From: Lentzea fradiae | Lineage (GTDB): Bacteria > Actinomycetota > Actinomycetes > Mycobacteriales > Pseudonocardiaceae | Direction: 5' to 3' | Length of the DNA: 64,000 bases | Assembly (NCBI RefSeq): GCF_900100955.1 | Contig: NZ_FNCC01000017.1 | Span: forward strand, 124,001 to 188,000 | Shown: one piece after another, positions 1-8,094 of the stretch | Position numbering within the stretch: the stretch's first letter is position 1 | Layout: the number at the start of each line of letters is the position of its first letter | Notes under the pieces: model-generated | What the model saw: only the letters and a program-made list of their open reading frames with translations | What the model was told of the DNA's origin: nothing | Databases searched by the model: none | Translations under genes and position numbers: made by a program

Positions 1-531
1 CGCGGTGCCGGCCGCGTTGTCGAGGATGATCAGCATCCGCCGGTCGGCGAGCGCCGACCGGTAGAGGCTCGACTTCGCCTCCGCCTCGGCGGGCACGGCC
101 GCCGCGGGCACGCCGAGCGCGAGCAGGAACCGCTCCAGCGCCTGGTCGGGTGACACGGGCAGGCCGGGGTCGTAGCCGCGCAGGTCGATGTAGAGCTGGC
201 CGTCGGGGAACTGGTCCCTGGTCCGGTGCGCCCAGTGCAGCGCGAGCGACGTCTTGCCCACGCCCGCCGTCCCCGAGATCACGTACACGACGAGGTTCTC
301 CTCGTCGACCAGCAGCTCGTCCAGCGCGGCCAGTTCGGAGATCCGGTTGACGAACCCGCGCACGCCCCTCGGCAGCTGCAGCGGACGGTGCCCGCGACCG
401 CCGGGGCCGTAGTGGAAGTGGATCCCGCCCTCCACGTACCCCGCCTGCACGACCTCGCCGGAGTTGCTGTGCACCTCCGACCGGGTGCCGGGCGCGGGAT
501 CGTCCTCCGGACGGCTCGGCATCGTGCTCAC
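1..531 (-). CDS. STAND/NB-ARC ATPase, N-terminal 177 residues (runs off the window)
   Basis: The 5' part of a large signal-transduction ATPase; the rest lies beyond position 1. Residues 1-55 are low-complexity and contain VVQAGYVEGGIHFHYG, a short motif seen ahead of the ATPase in many actinobacterial NB-ARC proteins. The nucleotide-binding site follows: Walker A GTAGVGKT at about 87-94 and Walker B RMLIILDN at about 165-172. TPR or other sensor repeats would be expected downstream but are not visible. The GTG start at 531 overlaps the stop of the upstream PhyH-like gene (GTGA), so the two are probably translationally coupled; an in-frame ATG sits at 522. Family assignment is firm; the effector or target is unknown. 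Confidence 0.85.
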   Translation of the reverse strand, partial: MSTMPSRPEDDPAPGTRSEVHSNSGEVVQAGYVEGGIHFHYGPGGRGHRPLQLPRGVRGFVNRISELAALDELLVDEENLVVYVISGTAGVGKTSLALHWAHRTRDQFPDGQLYIDLRGYDPGLPVSPDQALERFLLALGVPAAAVPAEAEAKSSLYRSALADRRMLIILDNAAGTA

Positions 532-1325
532 CAGCGGAACTCGCCGAGCAGCTCGCGGACCTCCGCGTCACCGGTCCGCGCGAGCACGGCGGTGAGCGGC
601 TCGGCGGCGGGCACCCCGCCGCGGCCCGCGTCGTTTCGGACCCACGACGGCACGTGACCCAGCAGCAGCAACGTCCGGTGCCCCGCGGCGGCCGACGACG
701 GTGCCGTCCGGTGCCAGAGCCCGCCGTGGATGACGACCGCGTCGCCCGGTTCGAAGAACAGCTCCACCTGACCGGGCCGGTCGCCGCGGTCGCCGAGCGG
801 AATCCGCACGTCGGCGCGCGCGTGCGACCCTGGCAGCACCACCAGCGCGCCCTCGGCGGGCGACACCCGGTCGAGGTAGATCAGGCAGTGCAGCTGGTGC
901 GGGTGGCAGAAGAACGGAGGCACCGGGTCCGGGACCACCGGGAGGTGGTGGTGCCACGGCACGGCGATCCCGGCGACGCCGGGGTAGTGCAGGCGTGCTT
1001 CGAGGTCGACCCAGACCTGCGGGCCGAGGAGCGTGCGTGCGAGAGACAGGACCGGCTCCAGGCGCAGCAGCCGGTGGAACCCCGCGTCCTTGTCGAGCAG
1101 CCCGCGCAGGTAGATGCTGTTGCCCGGCACCCACTCGGCACCGGGCCTGCCCTCCTCTGCGGCGGCGAGGGCGTGCACGCGGGCGCACAGCGCCGCCACC
1201 GCGGAGGCCGGGAGCAGCCCGCGGCGCACGAGGTAGCCGGACCGCACCAGGTGGTCGACGTCGGCGGCGCCGACCCCCGTGGTGACGACCCGGCGCGGAT
1301 ACCCCGCCGCCTGGTCGTTGATCAC
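528..1325 (-). CDS. PhyH-like (phytanoyl-CoA dioxygenase family) protein
   Basis: About 265 residues with the double-stranded beta-helix pattern of the phytanoyl-CoA hydroxylase family of Fe(II)/2-oxoglutarate oxygenases. The stretch IYLDRVSPAEGALVVLPGSH matches the family's core strands and PGSH loop, and HGGLWHRTAP carries the distal histidine with a later Arg for 2-oxoglutarate. Where the family has H-x-D, this protein reads WHHHLP, so the metal-binding Asp looks replaced by His. I chose the GTG at 1325 because it overlaps the stop of the DUF6879 gene (GTGA), the arrangement used at the next junction too; an ATG at 1376 would give a 54-base overlap. Substrate unknown. It is the third gene of a four-gene leftward run. 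Confidence 0.75.
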   Translation of the reverse strand: MINDQAAGYPRRVVTTGVGAADVDHLVRSGYLVRRGLLPASAVAALCARVHALAAAEEGRPGAEWVPGNSIYLRGLLDKDAGFHRLLRLEPVLSLARTLLGPQVWVDLEARLHYPGVAGIAVPWHHHLPVVPDPVPPFFCHPHQLHCLIYLDRVSPAEGALVVLPGSHARADVRIPLGDRGDRPGQVELFFEPGDAVVIHGGLWHRTAPSSAAAGHRTLLLLGHVPSWVRNDAGRGGVPAAEPLTAVLARTGDAEVRELLGEFRW

Positions 1326-1909
1326 GAATTCCGTGCGAACGGCTTCGTCGTCCACGACCGGTTCCCGCTCTCGCACGGACGGCCCGGGAGCTCGGCGAGG
1401 AGCTGTTCCAGCGGGAACGACCTCGCGTGGAACTCACGCCACGCCCGCCGCGCGTGCCAGAGGCGCTCCGGGTGGTCGTTGCGGTTGATGTAGAGCAGCT
1501 CGCCTTCCGGGGTGTAGCTGAGGTCGACGACCACGGCTTCGTCGAACAGCCAGGTGTCGGTGTAGTAGAGGTCCGGCACGTCCTCGCGGTAGATGAACCG
1601 GATGTCCTCGCCCGCCGCGCTGTTGACGCGGTAGTACCAGTCGATCTCGAACCGCAGGTACGGCGTCAGCTCGTGGTCGATGATGTGGACGCGGCCCATG
1701 TACTTGCCCGCGGCCACGCTCCGCCTGATGTTCGCCGCCCACTCCTCGTTGCGACCGGCGGGCAGCGGCCGTCCCGACCGGTAGTGCTCGATCGGCTCCC
1801 GTTCTTCCTCGACGGTGTAGACCGGCAGCGTCTCGATGCGCGTCGCGGACTTCCGGAAGTCGACGAAGAGCCGGCCGAACTGCTCGTTGTTGAGAATGAT
1901 CGGAACCAC
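1322..1909 (-). CDS. DUF6879 family protein
   Basis: 195 residues, soluble, no signal peptide. The pattern ETLPVYTVEEEREPIEHY near the N-terminus, GRVHIIDHELTPYLRFEIDW in the middle and the C-terminal LWHARRAWREFHARSFPLEQ match the DUF6879 family, which is common in actinobacteria beside XRE/DUF397 regulators and STAND proteins. Biochemical role unknown. The GTG start at 1909 follows a GGGGCGGG ribosome site and lies 9 bases after the stop of the small upstream gene; the stop overlaps the next start. The co-translational layout suggests it acts with the PhyH-like and STAND proteins, but that is inference. Confidence 0.75.
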   Translation of the reverse strand: MVPIILNNEQFGRLFVDFRKSATRIETLPVYTVEEEREPIEHYRSGRPLPAGRNEEWAANIRRSVAAGKYMGRVHIIDHELTPYLRFEIDWYYRVNSAAGEDIRFIYREDVPDLYYTDTWLFDEAVVVDLSYTPEGELLYINRNDHPERLWHARRAWREFHARSFPLEQLLAELPGRPCESGNRSWTTKPFARNS

Positions 1910-1918
1910 CCCGCCCCG

Positions 1919-2110
1919 TCAGCCTCTGAAAACGCGTTCGAGGATGTAGCGGGGAATTTCGACCGCGCTCTCACCGGGTGGGAATTCCAGCCCGCTGCGC
2001 TGCGCGTCCACGTCGAAACCCTGGACGACGATCGTGTCGTTCTCCGTCTCGTACACCGCGGGGCACGGGCCGTTGCCACAGCCGGATCCGCCGATCAACG
2101 TGAGTTTCAC
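1919..2110 (-). CDS. Small Cys-containing protein linked to DUF6879
   Basis: 63 residues beginning MKLTLIGGSGCGNGPCPAVY. The two cysteines (GCGNGPC) in a Gly-rich loop followed by a short beta-rich stretch (TIVVQGFDV) are the recognisable features; small proteins of this kind commonly precede DUF6879 genes. I chose the GTG at 2110 because a GAGGGAG ribosome site lies four bases upstream; the open frame extends further but without a start signal. First gene of the leftward run to the STAND ATPase. Function unknown: the Cys pair could bind metal or be modified, but the sequence does not prove either. Confidence 0.65.
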   Translation of the reverse strand: MKLTLIGGSGCGNGPCPAVYETENDTIVVQGFDVDAQRSGLEFPPGESAVEIPRYILERVFRG

Positions 2111-2240
2111 GATGCTCCCTCTGTCATGCCGTGCGCGACAAGGGAACCGAATTCTATCCGTTCGTTTGGTCCGGTACAACCTGATGGCACGCTTTTGTCA
2201 CACTTTCGAGAAAAGCGCACCAGAAGGAGTGAAGGAGTGG

Positions 2241-2408
2241 TCAGCGAGGGTGTGGTCCGGTGACCAGTTTGGTGAATGCCGACCAAGCATCAGCTGAGAC
2301 GGGAACGTGGGTGGTGGGCTTTTTGCTGTCCCGGATGCCGATCCCGTGACCCACTTCGACGCAGTTGTTGCCGCTGCCGCTGTAACTGCTCTTGCGCCAG
2401 GTGGTCAC
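2241..2408 (-). CDS. DUF397 protein, third tandem copy
   Basis: 55 residues starting MTTWRKSSYSGSGNNCVEVG, the DUF397 signature (WxKSSYSG...NCVEV, then RDSK, then W..F). DUF397 proteins are usually encoded beside an XRE/DUF5753 regulator, sometimes as partners or antagonists of it. The GTG at 2408 overlaps the TGA of the preceding copy. Its C-terminus (LVTGPHPR) is shorter than in the other two copies and the core is slightly diverged (DSKKPTTHVPVSADAW), making it the most divergent of the three. Confidence 0.85.
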   Translation of the reverse strand: MTTWRKSSYSGSGNNCVEVGHGIGIRDSKKPTTHVPVSADAWSAFTKLVTGPHPR

Positions 2409-2602
2409 GGGAGTTCCTCCGTGCTGCTGTCGATCACGGCGGGACTTGAGCCGACCGCGAGGCGCAGGAAAGCGGACCACGTCTCGGGGCCGAGGGGGAG
2501 GTGGATGGCGGGAGCTTTGCTGTCTCGGATGCCGATCCCGCGACCAACCTCGACGCAGTTGTCGCCGCTGCCGCTGTAGCTGCTCCTCTGCCACTTGGTC
2601 AT
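2405..2602 (-). CDS. DUF397 protein, second tandem copy
   Basis: 65 residues starting MTKWQRSSYSGSGDNCVEVG and followed by IGIRDSKAPAIHLPLGPETW, very close to the first copy in sequence and length. The ATG at 2602 overlaps the TGA of the first copy (ATGA) and its own stop overlaps the start of the third. It probably arose by local duplication and is expected to act with the upstream XRE/DUF5753 regulator. Confidence 0.88.
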   Translation of the reverse strand: MTKWQRSSYSGSGDNCVEVGRGIGIRDSKAPAIHLPLGPETWSAFLRLAVGSSPAVIDSSTEELP

Positions 2603-2796
2603 CGAAGGTCTTCCGGGCTGCTGTTGGTCACGGCGGGGCCTGAGGCGACCGTCAGGCGCAAGAAAGCCGACCACGCCTCGGGGCCGAGGGGGAGGTGGGT
2701 GGCGGGGGCCTTGCTGTCTCGGATACCGATCCCGCGACCCACCTCGACGCAGTTGTCGCCATCGCCGCTATAGCTGCTCTTGCGCCATGTGGCCAT
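2599..2796 (-). CDS. DUF397 protein, first tandem copy
   Basis: 65 residues starting MATWRKSSYSGDGDNCVEVG with IGIRDSKAPATHLPLGPEAW next, a canonical DUF397 domain. Its ATG shares one base with the stop of the XRE regulator gene (TGATG), so the regulator and three DUF397 genes form one coupled unit of four. Role in the family: small partner of XRE/DUF5753 regulators of differentiation; the specific target here is unknown. Confidence 0.88.
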   Translation of the reverse strand: MATWRKSSYSGDGDNCVEVGRGIGIRDSKAPATHLPLGPEAWSAFLRLTVASGPAVTNSSPEDLR

Positions 2797-3629
2797 CAGG
2801 AGCCCTCCAGGATGCTGTTGATCACCGCCCTCGATTGTTCCTCATCGAGGGCGACGCCAGCGAGGTCCTTCAGGATGTTCTCGTACGTCTTGACCGTGTC
2901 GGCGTCGTCGAAGAACAGGCAGCACTTGACGCTCTCGACGTAGATGACAGACGGGTACTTCGGAAACCGCATGACGCGGAAGTCGCCTGCCGCGCCCGCG
3001 TGCATGCCAACCGAGGTGGGGACGACCCGGATGGTGATGTACCGCCGTACTGACAACCGCAGCAGGTGGGCGAGCTGCTCGCGCCACACCTCCCTGCCGC
3101 CGACAGGCAGGCGGAGTGCCTGTTCATGGACGAAGAAGGTAAAAGTGCGGGTGTATTCGAGGATGGACGCCCGCGCGGCTCTCGCCGCGGCCACTGCCTC
3201 CCGCTTCTCCGGTGGAACCGTCCGGGCCTTGGCGGTGACGGCCTCGACGTACTCCGGGATCTGGAGCAGTCCGGGTACGAGGATCATCGACCAGCAGACG
3301 ATCTCGTCGGCGTCGCGTTCCTGGTTGATGAGGGTGCGGACCTGGTCCGGCACGCCGTCGTCGGGCACCTGGAGGTAGACGTTGCCCGACTCGCGGAACA
3401 GGGCGAGGAGCTCCTCGCGTTCGGCGAGCGGGGTGCGGCAGTAGGCGAGGAGCTCGCGGACCTCGGCCTCGGTCACCCCGCCCTTGCCGGCGAGCATGTC
3501 GCTGATCTTGGCTTCCTGCCAGCCGAGCAGCTCGGCGAGCCTGCGCTGGGTCAGGCCGGTGCGTTCGATGGCGGCGCGGACGCCGGCGCCGAACTCGCGG
3601 CCCACCACGCTGGACGATCTTTTGGGCAT
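2796..3629 (-). CDS. XRE-family regulator with DUF5753 domain
   Basis: 277 residues. An N-terminal helix-turn-helix (about residues 12-65, AIERTGLTQRRLAELLGWQE followed by AKISDMLAGK) is followed by a DUF5753 region (about 95-270; VCWSMILVPGLLQIPEYVEA is its hallmark). Such proteins control development or secondary metabolism in streptomycetes and relatives, usually beside DUF397 genes, as here, where three DUF397 copies follow with overlapping codons. It is divergent from the DUF4262 gene at 3756, leaving a 126-base spacer likely to carry both promoters. Confidence 0.9.
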   Translation of the reverse strand: MPKRSSSVVGREFGAGVRAAIERTGLTQRRLAELLGWQEAKISDMLAGKGGVTEAEVRELLAYCRTPLAEREELLALFRESGNVYLQVPDDGVPDQVRTLINQERDADEIVCWSMILVPGLLQIPEYVEAVTAKARTVPPEKREAVAAARAARASILEYTRTFTFFVHEQALRLPVGGREVWREQLAHLLRLSVRRYITIRVVPTSVGMHAGAAGDFRVMRFPKYPSVIYVESVKCCLFFDDADTVKTYENILKDLAGVALDEEQSRAVINSILEGS

Positions 3630-3755
3630 GGGAGAACGCTAGGGACGACGACGCGTCCGCTCCATCGTTCACGACCAAATGTGCCTGAAGGTGGGAGGGG
3701 TTGGAGCGGCTCCAAGCAGGTCAGGGCGTGGGCCGGGTGCCGTAGGCTGGGCGTC

Positions 3756-4256
3756 GTGCTCTCCGACGAAGACATCGAACTGCGGGCCCGGCTGCTGTCC
3801 GCGGCCGACCGGCACGGCCACACCAACATCGTCGTGAACCCGGACGCCGAGGGTCCGGGCTACGTGTTCTCGGTGGGGGCCTGGCGGCGGTTCGGCGTCG
3901 CCGAGGCGGTCGTCATCGGGCTGCCGCAGGGCATGGGCGAGAACCTGGTCAACGCGTACGTGAAGCGGGCCAGTGCGGGGGAGCGGTTCCAGCCGGGCAA
4001 GCTCTACCACGACTTCTTCGAGGGCGTGCCGATCACGTTCGAGCGCGTCTACAAGGGGTTCTACCCCGAGTTCTTCGGCAGCGCCTACCTGCTCTACGAC
4101 GGGCCGGACTTCGCGGCCGTGCAGATCATCGTGCCGACGCCGCAGGGCCACTGGCCGTGGCAGCCGGACGCGCCGGAGGGGTTCGGCGACCACCAGCTGG
4201 TGCTGACCGAGAGCGGTATCCCCGAGAGCTGGACGCCGGGCGTCACCGGGCCGTGA
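3756..4256 (+). CDS. DUF4262 domain protein
   Basis: 166 residues; the pattern HTNIVVNPDAEGPGYVFSVG near the N-terminus and HWPWQPDAP near the C-terminus is typical of DUF4262. Biochemical role unknown. The GTG at 3756 is chosen because the open frame upstream has no family similarity and because TAGGCT at 3743-3748 is placed as a -10 box seven bases before GTG, with no ribosome site, suggesting a leaderless transcript. Soluble, no signal peptide. Confidence 0.8.
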   Translation: MLSDEDIELRARLLSAADRHGHTNIVVNPDAEGPGYVFSVGAWRRFGVAEAVVIGLPQGMGENLVNAYVKRASAGERFQPGKLYHDFFEGVPITFERVYKGFYPEFFGSAYLLYDGPDFAAVQIIVPTPQGHWPWQPDAPEGFGDHQLVLTESGIPESWTPGVTGP

Positions 4257-4432
4257 GCCCGCGTTGTACGCGGGTTGTCGTCCGCTGACGACGGCCCGAC
4301 ACCGGACAACGTCAGACCTGTACAAAGGCGGTGTGGTCACCGGACGGGGGGAGATCCGGGGGTCATGTCAGGGGGAGGAGCGCTCCGCCTCGCGGGGAAC
4401 CGGGGGTGCGGGGCGGGGCGCTTCAGAAGCGG

Positions 4433-4996
4433 CTACGGCTTGCGGCCCAGCAGGCCGATGAGCCTCGTCTGGTCGTCCGCGTCGTCGGCGACCGGGACCG
4501 GTGAGTCGAACAGGGGCGAGCCGCTCCACTCCTCGGCGTTCGCCTCCACGTAGCGCAGCACCGCCGACGCGAGGGCCGGGTCGATCCGCTCGTCGGCGCC
4601 GATCGAGCGGGCCAGGTCCCACGCGTGGACGGCCAGGTCCGTCGTCATCTGCCAGCAGTACTCCTCGGCGGGGATCTCGCCGGAGGACACGCTCACCGTC
4701 TTCGTCAGCGCCGCCGGCTCCAGCCACGCCTCGCGCGCCGACGCGGCGGCCACCACCCACGACACCAGCGGGTCGTCGCCGAGGTTGTCGTGGTCGAACC
4801 GGTCGCCGACCTGCTGCACGGTGCAGCCCGCCAGCAGCTCGGGGGCCCAGAGCTGTTCGTGCACCAGGTGGCCGACGAGGTCCCTCACCGACCACTCCCG
4901 GCAGGGGGTGCCGAGCGACCACTGGTCGGGCGCGACCTGCCGCACCCGACGGTCGAACTCCGTCATCGCCACGCCGTGCGCCTGGATCAGCTCCAT
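4433..4996 (-). CDS. TIGR03086-type DinB-like (mycothiol-linked) metal-binding protein
   Basis: 187 residues of the DinB/MDMPI fold: VRDLVGHLVHEQLWAPELL carries the first metal histidine and TTDLAVHAWDLARSIGADE a second, as in the TIGR03086 group of actinobacterial proteins related to mycothiol-dependent maleylpyruvate isomerase. The family is thought to use mycothiol in thiol transfer or detoxification; the substrate is unknown. The gene stands alone, divergent from the POT transporter and convergent with DUF4262. Confidence 0.82.
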   Translation of the reverse strand: MELIQAHGVAMTEFDRRVRQVAPDQWSLGTPCREWSVRDLVGHLVHEQLWAPELLAGCTVQQVGDRFDHDNLGDDPLVSWVVAAASAREAWLEPAALTKTVSVSSGEIPAEEYCWQMTTDLAVHAWDLARSIGADERIDPALASAVLRYVEANAEEWSGSPLFDSPVPVADDADDQTRLIGLLGRKP

Positions 4997-5143
4997 TCCA
5001 GCAGTGCATCAAACACCGCTGCGACGCGCACCCCGGAGTGAGAGTTGGGCCACTCGGCCGCGTGCTCGTTGCGGCTCGTACAACCGTTCGGCGTAACGTG
5101 AATCGATCCGCCGTGACATCGTTGACACGAGAGGACGACGAGC

Positions 5144-6613
5144 GTGAGCGCTCCCAGCGCCAGCACCTCCACCACGGACAAGGGCTTCTTCGGTCACCCC
5201 AGGGGCTTGTCCACGCTGTTCTTCACCGAACTCTGGGAACGGTTCTCCTTCTACGGGATGAAGGCCATTCTCGGCCTCTACCTGTGGACGGCCGTGTCCG
5301 AGGGCGGTCTCGGCGTCGACAAGACGCTCGCACTGTCCGTCGTGGCCATCTACGGCACCGCCGTGTACATGTCCGGCGTGGCGGGCGGCTGGCTCGCCGA
5401 CCGCGTGTGGGGCGGGCAGCGGTCGACGTTCTACGGCGGCGTGCTGATCATGTTCGGGCACATCGCGCTGTCGGTGCCGATCGGCATCACGGGCGTGTAC
5501 CTCGGCCTGATCTTCATCGTGTTCGGCACCGGCCTGCTCAAGCCGAACATCTCGACCGTCGTCGGCGGCCTGTACGACAAGACCGACACCCGCCGCGACG
5601 CCGGTTTCACGGTGTTCTACATGGCGATCAACATCGGTGGGTTCGTGTCCCCGCTGATCACCGGTGCGCTGGCGGACGGCGTCGGCTTCCACGCGGGCTT
5701 CGCCGTGGCCGCGGTCGGCATGGCGGTCGGCCTGGTGCAGTACCGCCTGGGCCGCAAGTACCTGCGCGGCTCCGCGGCCGTCCCGCCGAACCCGCTGCCC
5801 CCGGCCGAGAAGGGCCGCGTCTACGGCCTCATCGGCGGCATCGCGGTCGCGATCGGCGTGCTGGGGGTCGTCTCGTACCTGCTGGGCGACGTCGAGGGCG
5901 TCATCCTGATGATCAGCGTCATGTCGATCGTGCTGCCCATCGGCTACTTCACCGTCATGCTGCGCAGCCGCAAGACGCTGCCGGAGGAGAAGCCGCGCGT
6001 CATCGCCTACATCCCGCTGTTCATCGCCGCGGCCATGTTCTGGCTGATCTTCGAGCAGAGCGCGTCGGTCATCGCCGAGTTCGCGGACTCCAACGTCGAC
6101 AACCACGTGTTCGGCTGGGAGTTCCCGGTCGCCTGGTTCCAGTCGATCAACCCGATCATGATCATCGCGCTGGCCCCGCTGTTCGCGCTGCTGTGGGTCA
6201 AGCTCGGCGACCGGTCGCCGTCCACGCCCCGCAAGTTCGCGGGCGCGCTGGTGCTCGTGGGCCTGTCGTTCGTGGTGATGTTCTTCGCGAGCAGCTCGGC
6301 GGCCGACGGCAAGGTGACGCCGTTGTGGCTCGTGCTGATGTTCCTGATCATGACCGCCGGTGAGCTGATGCTGTCGCCGGTCGGCCTGTCGGCGACGACG
6401 AAGCTCGCGCCCAAGGCGTTCGCCTCGCAGACGATGAGCCTGTGGTTCCTCGCGACGTCGGCCGGCACCGGCGTGGCGGCGCAGCTCGTGAAGTTCTACA
6501 CGACGAGCCCGTCGGCGTACTTCCTGACGCTGGGCGGCGCGGCCGTGGTGCTCGGTGGCGCGCTCGCCGTCGCGGCTCCGGCGATCCGCAAACTCATGTC
6601 GGGTGTCGAATGA
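5144..6613 (+). CDS. POT/PTR-family proton-coupled peptide transporter
   Basis: 489 residues with about 14 hydrophobic helices, an integral membrane protein expected to import di- and tripeptides with protons. The family ExxER motif is present near the N-terminus (FTELWERFSFYGM), followed by the GGWLADRVWG loop and FYMAINIGGFVSP, all typical of DtpT-like members. The GTG start at 5144 follows GAGGACGACGAGC. It is flanked by a divergent DinB-like gene and ends at a strong hairpin at 6644. Confidence 0.93.
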   Translation: MSAPSASTSTTDKGFFGHPRGLSTLFFTELWERFSFYGMKAILGLYLWTAVSEGGLGVDKTLALSVVAIYGTAVYMSGVAGGWLADRVWGGQRSTFYGGVLIMFGHIALSVPIGITGVYLGLIFIVFGTGLLKPNISTVVGGLYDKTDTRRDAGFTVFYMAINIGGFVSPLITGALADGVGFHAGFAVAAVGMAVGLVQYRLGRKYLRGSAAVPPNPLPPAEKGRVYGLIGGIAVAIGVLGVVSYLLGDVEGVILMISVMSIVLPIGYFTVMLRSRKTLPEEKPRVIAYIPLFIAAAMFWLIFEQSASVIAEFADSNVDNHVFGWEFPVAWFQSINPIMIIALAPLFALLWVKLGDRSPSTPRKFAGALVLVGLSFVVMFFASSSAADGKVTPLWLVLMFLIMTAGELMLSPVGLSATTKLAPKAFASQTMSLWFLATSAGTGVAAQLVKFYTTSPSAYFLTLGGAAVVLGGALAVAAPAIRKLMSGVE

Positions 6614-6643
6614 GCCCCGTCGAACGACGGCCCTGAAGAAGGT

Positions 6644-6688
6644 GAGAGGGAGGCCCGTCGCGGCGGCGGTGCGGCGGGTCTCCCTCTC
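6644..6688 (+). terminator. Hairpin terminator after the POT transporter
   Basis: Perfect 14-bp arms (one G-U pair), 6644-6657 GAGAGGGAGGCCCG and 6675-6688 CGGGTCTCCCTCTC, with a 17-base loop, 31 bases after the transporter stop. It lies between convergent genes and could serve both. Confidence 0.8.
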
Positions 6689-6785
6689 TTCCACAAGGAT
6701 GCACTACGGAGATGTGTCATTGGGGCTCGAACATTGCTCCAGTCAGGTGAAGTCGAGCACTCGCCGCAACAATTTTCGCTTCCAG

Positions 6786-8063
6786 TCAGCTTTGCCTCAC
6801 GGCCAGTGATCGTTTGGTCTCGTTCGTCCGAACCGGAAGTCGCAAGGCGCCCCGGATCAGCCTCGACCTCCGGCGGGCCACCGGGCCGTCCTGGGCGAGG
6901 CCGGGGAACCGCTTGAACAGCTCGTGCAGCGCGACGGCGCCCTCGATCCGGCTCAGCCCCGCCCCGATGCAGTAGTGGATGCCCGCGCTGAACGCGAGGT
7001 GCTCGCGCGCGTTCGACCGTGCCGGGTCGAACGCGGAGGGGTTGTCGAACACGCGCGGGTCCCGGTTCGCCGCCGCCAGCACGAGCATCACCGGCGTCCC
7101 GGCGGCCAGGCTCACCCCACCCAGCTCCAGCCGCTCCTTCGGCCAGCGGATCGTGTACTGCACGGGCGGGTCGAGCCGCAGCACCTCCTCCACGAACCCC
7201 TCCGCGTACTCGGGGCTCTGCGCGAGCGGCGCCACGGTGTGCGGGTTCTCGAACGCCTTCAGCACGCCGTTGCCGATCAGGTTGACCGTCGTCTCGAACC
7301 CGGCGAACAGCAGCAGGCCGGTCGTGGCGACCAGGTCCTCGCGGCTGAGGTCCGCGTGCCGCGTCACGAGGTGGCTGACGATGTCGTCCTGCGGCGCGCG
7401 GCGGCGTTCCTCGATCAGCACGTCGATGAAGTCGTTGTACTCGGAGATCGTCGTGTGCAGGTTCTTGAGCTGCTTGTGCGACCAGACCCCGTCGAGCGTC
7501 TCGGCGAGCGCCGACCCCCACCGCGCGAACGTGTCCTGGTGGCCGTCCGGTATGCCCAGCAGGTCCGCGATGACCTGGATCGGCACCTGCGACGCGAAGT
7601 CGCTGACGAGGTCGAACCGGTCGCCCAGCCCGTCGAGGTGGTTCGCGACGATCCGCCGGATCGACTCCGTGCGGTCCTTGAGAGCCCGCGGCGTGAAGAA
7701 CGGCTGCACGAGCCTGCGCAGCCGCGTGTGGTCCGGCGGGTTCTTCATCAGGAACGAGTCCTGCACCGGGTTGACGACCTTCTCGCCGTCCCGCACGAGG
7801 GTGATCGGCACCATCGAGGCTTCGTCGAAGGTGGCGGTGATGAACCTGTTGTCGCGCAACACCGAGTCGCAGATCTCCCGCGACGGCGACACGTACGCGC
7901 CCATGCGGCTGCGGACCAGGTCGCCCCGCGCCCGCACCTTCTCGTACAGCGCGTACGGGTCGCGGTTCGGCGACAACGCCATGACGCCCGCGTACGGGTC
8001 ACCGAGCAGCGCGTAGCCGCGGACGATCGTGCGCAGCGCGAGGAACTGGACGGCGGTCTTCAT
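6786..8063 (-). CDS. Cytochrome P450
   Basis: 425 residues, soluble bacterial class. Visible landmarks: I-helix oxygen-activation motif FAGFETTVN, K-helix EEVLRL (ExxR), and the heme-thiolate loop FSAGIHYCIGAG with the ligand Cys at about residue 365. It needs ferredoxin and ferredoxin reductase from elsewhere; none is adjacent. Substrate unknown. It starts 31 bases after the stop of the TetR gene on the same strand, so the regulator and the P450 probably form one transcript. GGAGG lies unusually close to the ATG, so the start is slightly uncertain. Confidence 0.93.
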   Translation of the reverse strand: MKTAVQFLALRTIVRGYALLGDPYAGVMALSPNRDPYALYEKVRARGDLVRSRMGAYVSPSREICDSVLRDNRFITATFDEASMVPITLVRDGEKVVNPVQDSFLMKNPPDHTRLRRLVQPFFTPRALKDRTESIRRIVANHLDGLGDRFDLVSDFASQVPIQVIADLLGIPDGHQDTFARWGSALAETLDGVWSHKQLKNLHTTISEYNDFIDVLIEERRRAPQDDIVSHLVTRHADLSREDLVATTGLLLFAGFETTVNLIGNGVLKAFENPHTVAPLAQSPEYAEGFVEEVLRLDPPVQYTIRWPKERLELGGVSLAAGTPVMLVLAAANRDPRVFDNPSAFDPARSNAREHLAFSAGIHYCIGAGLSRIEGAVALHELFKRFPGLAQDGPVARRRSRLIRGALRLPVRTNETKRSLAVRQS

Positions 8064-8094
8064 GCCTCCACAGTGGTGAAGACGCGAAGAACCT

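Noticed and set aside
1919..2110. Small Cys protein as a RiPP precursor or amyloid partner (VVQG)
   Set aside because: No leader-like segment or maturase is present, and VVQG alone is too short to support an amyloid motif.
2241..2796. Tandem DUF397 genes as a DNA repeat or CRISPR-like array
   Set aside because: The units are coding with conserved overlapping starts and stops, and have no spacer pattern.
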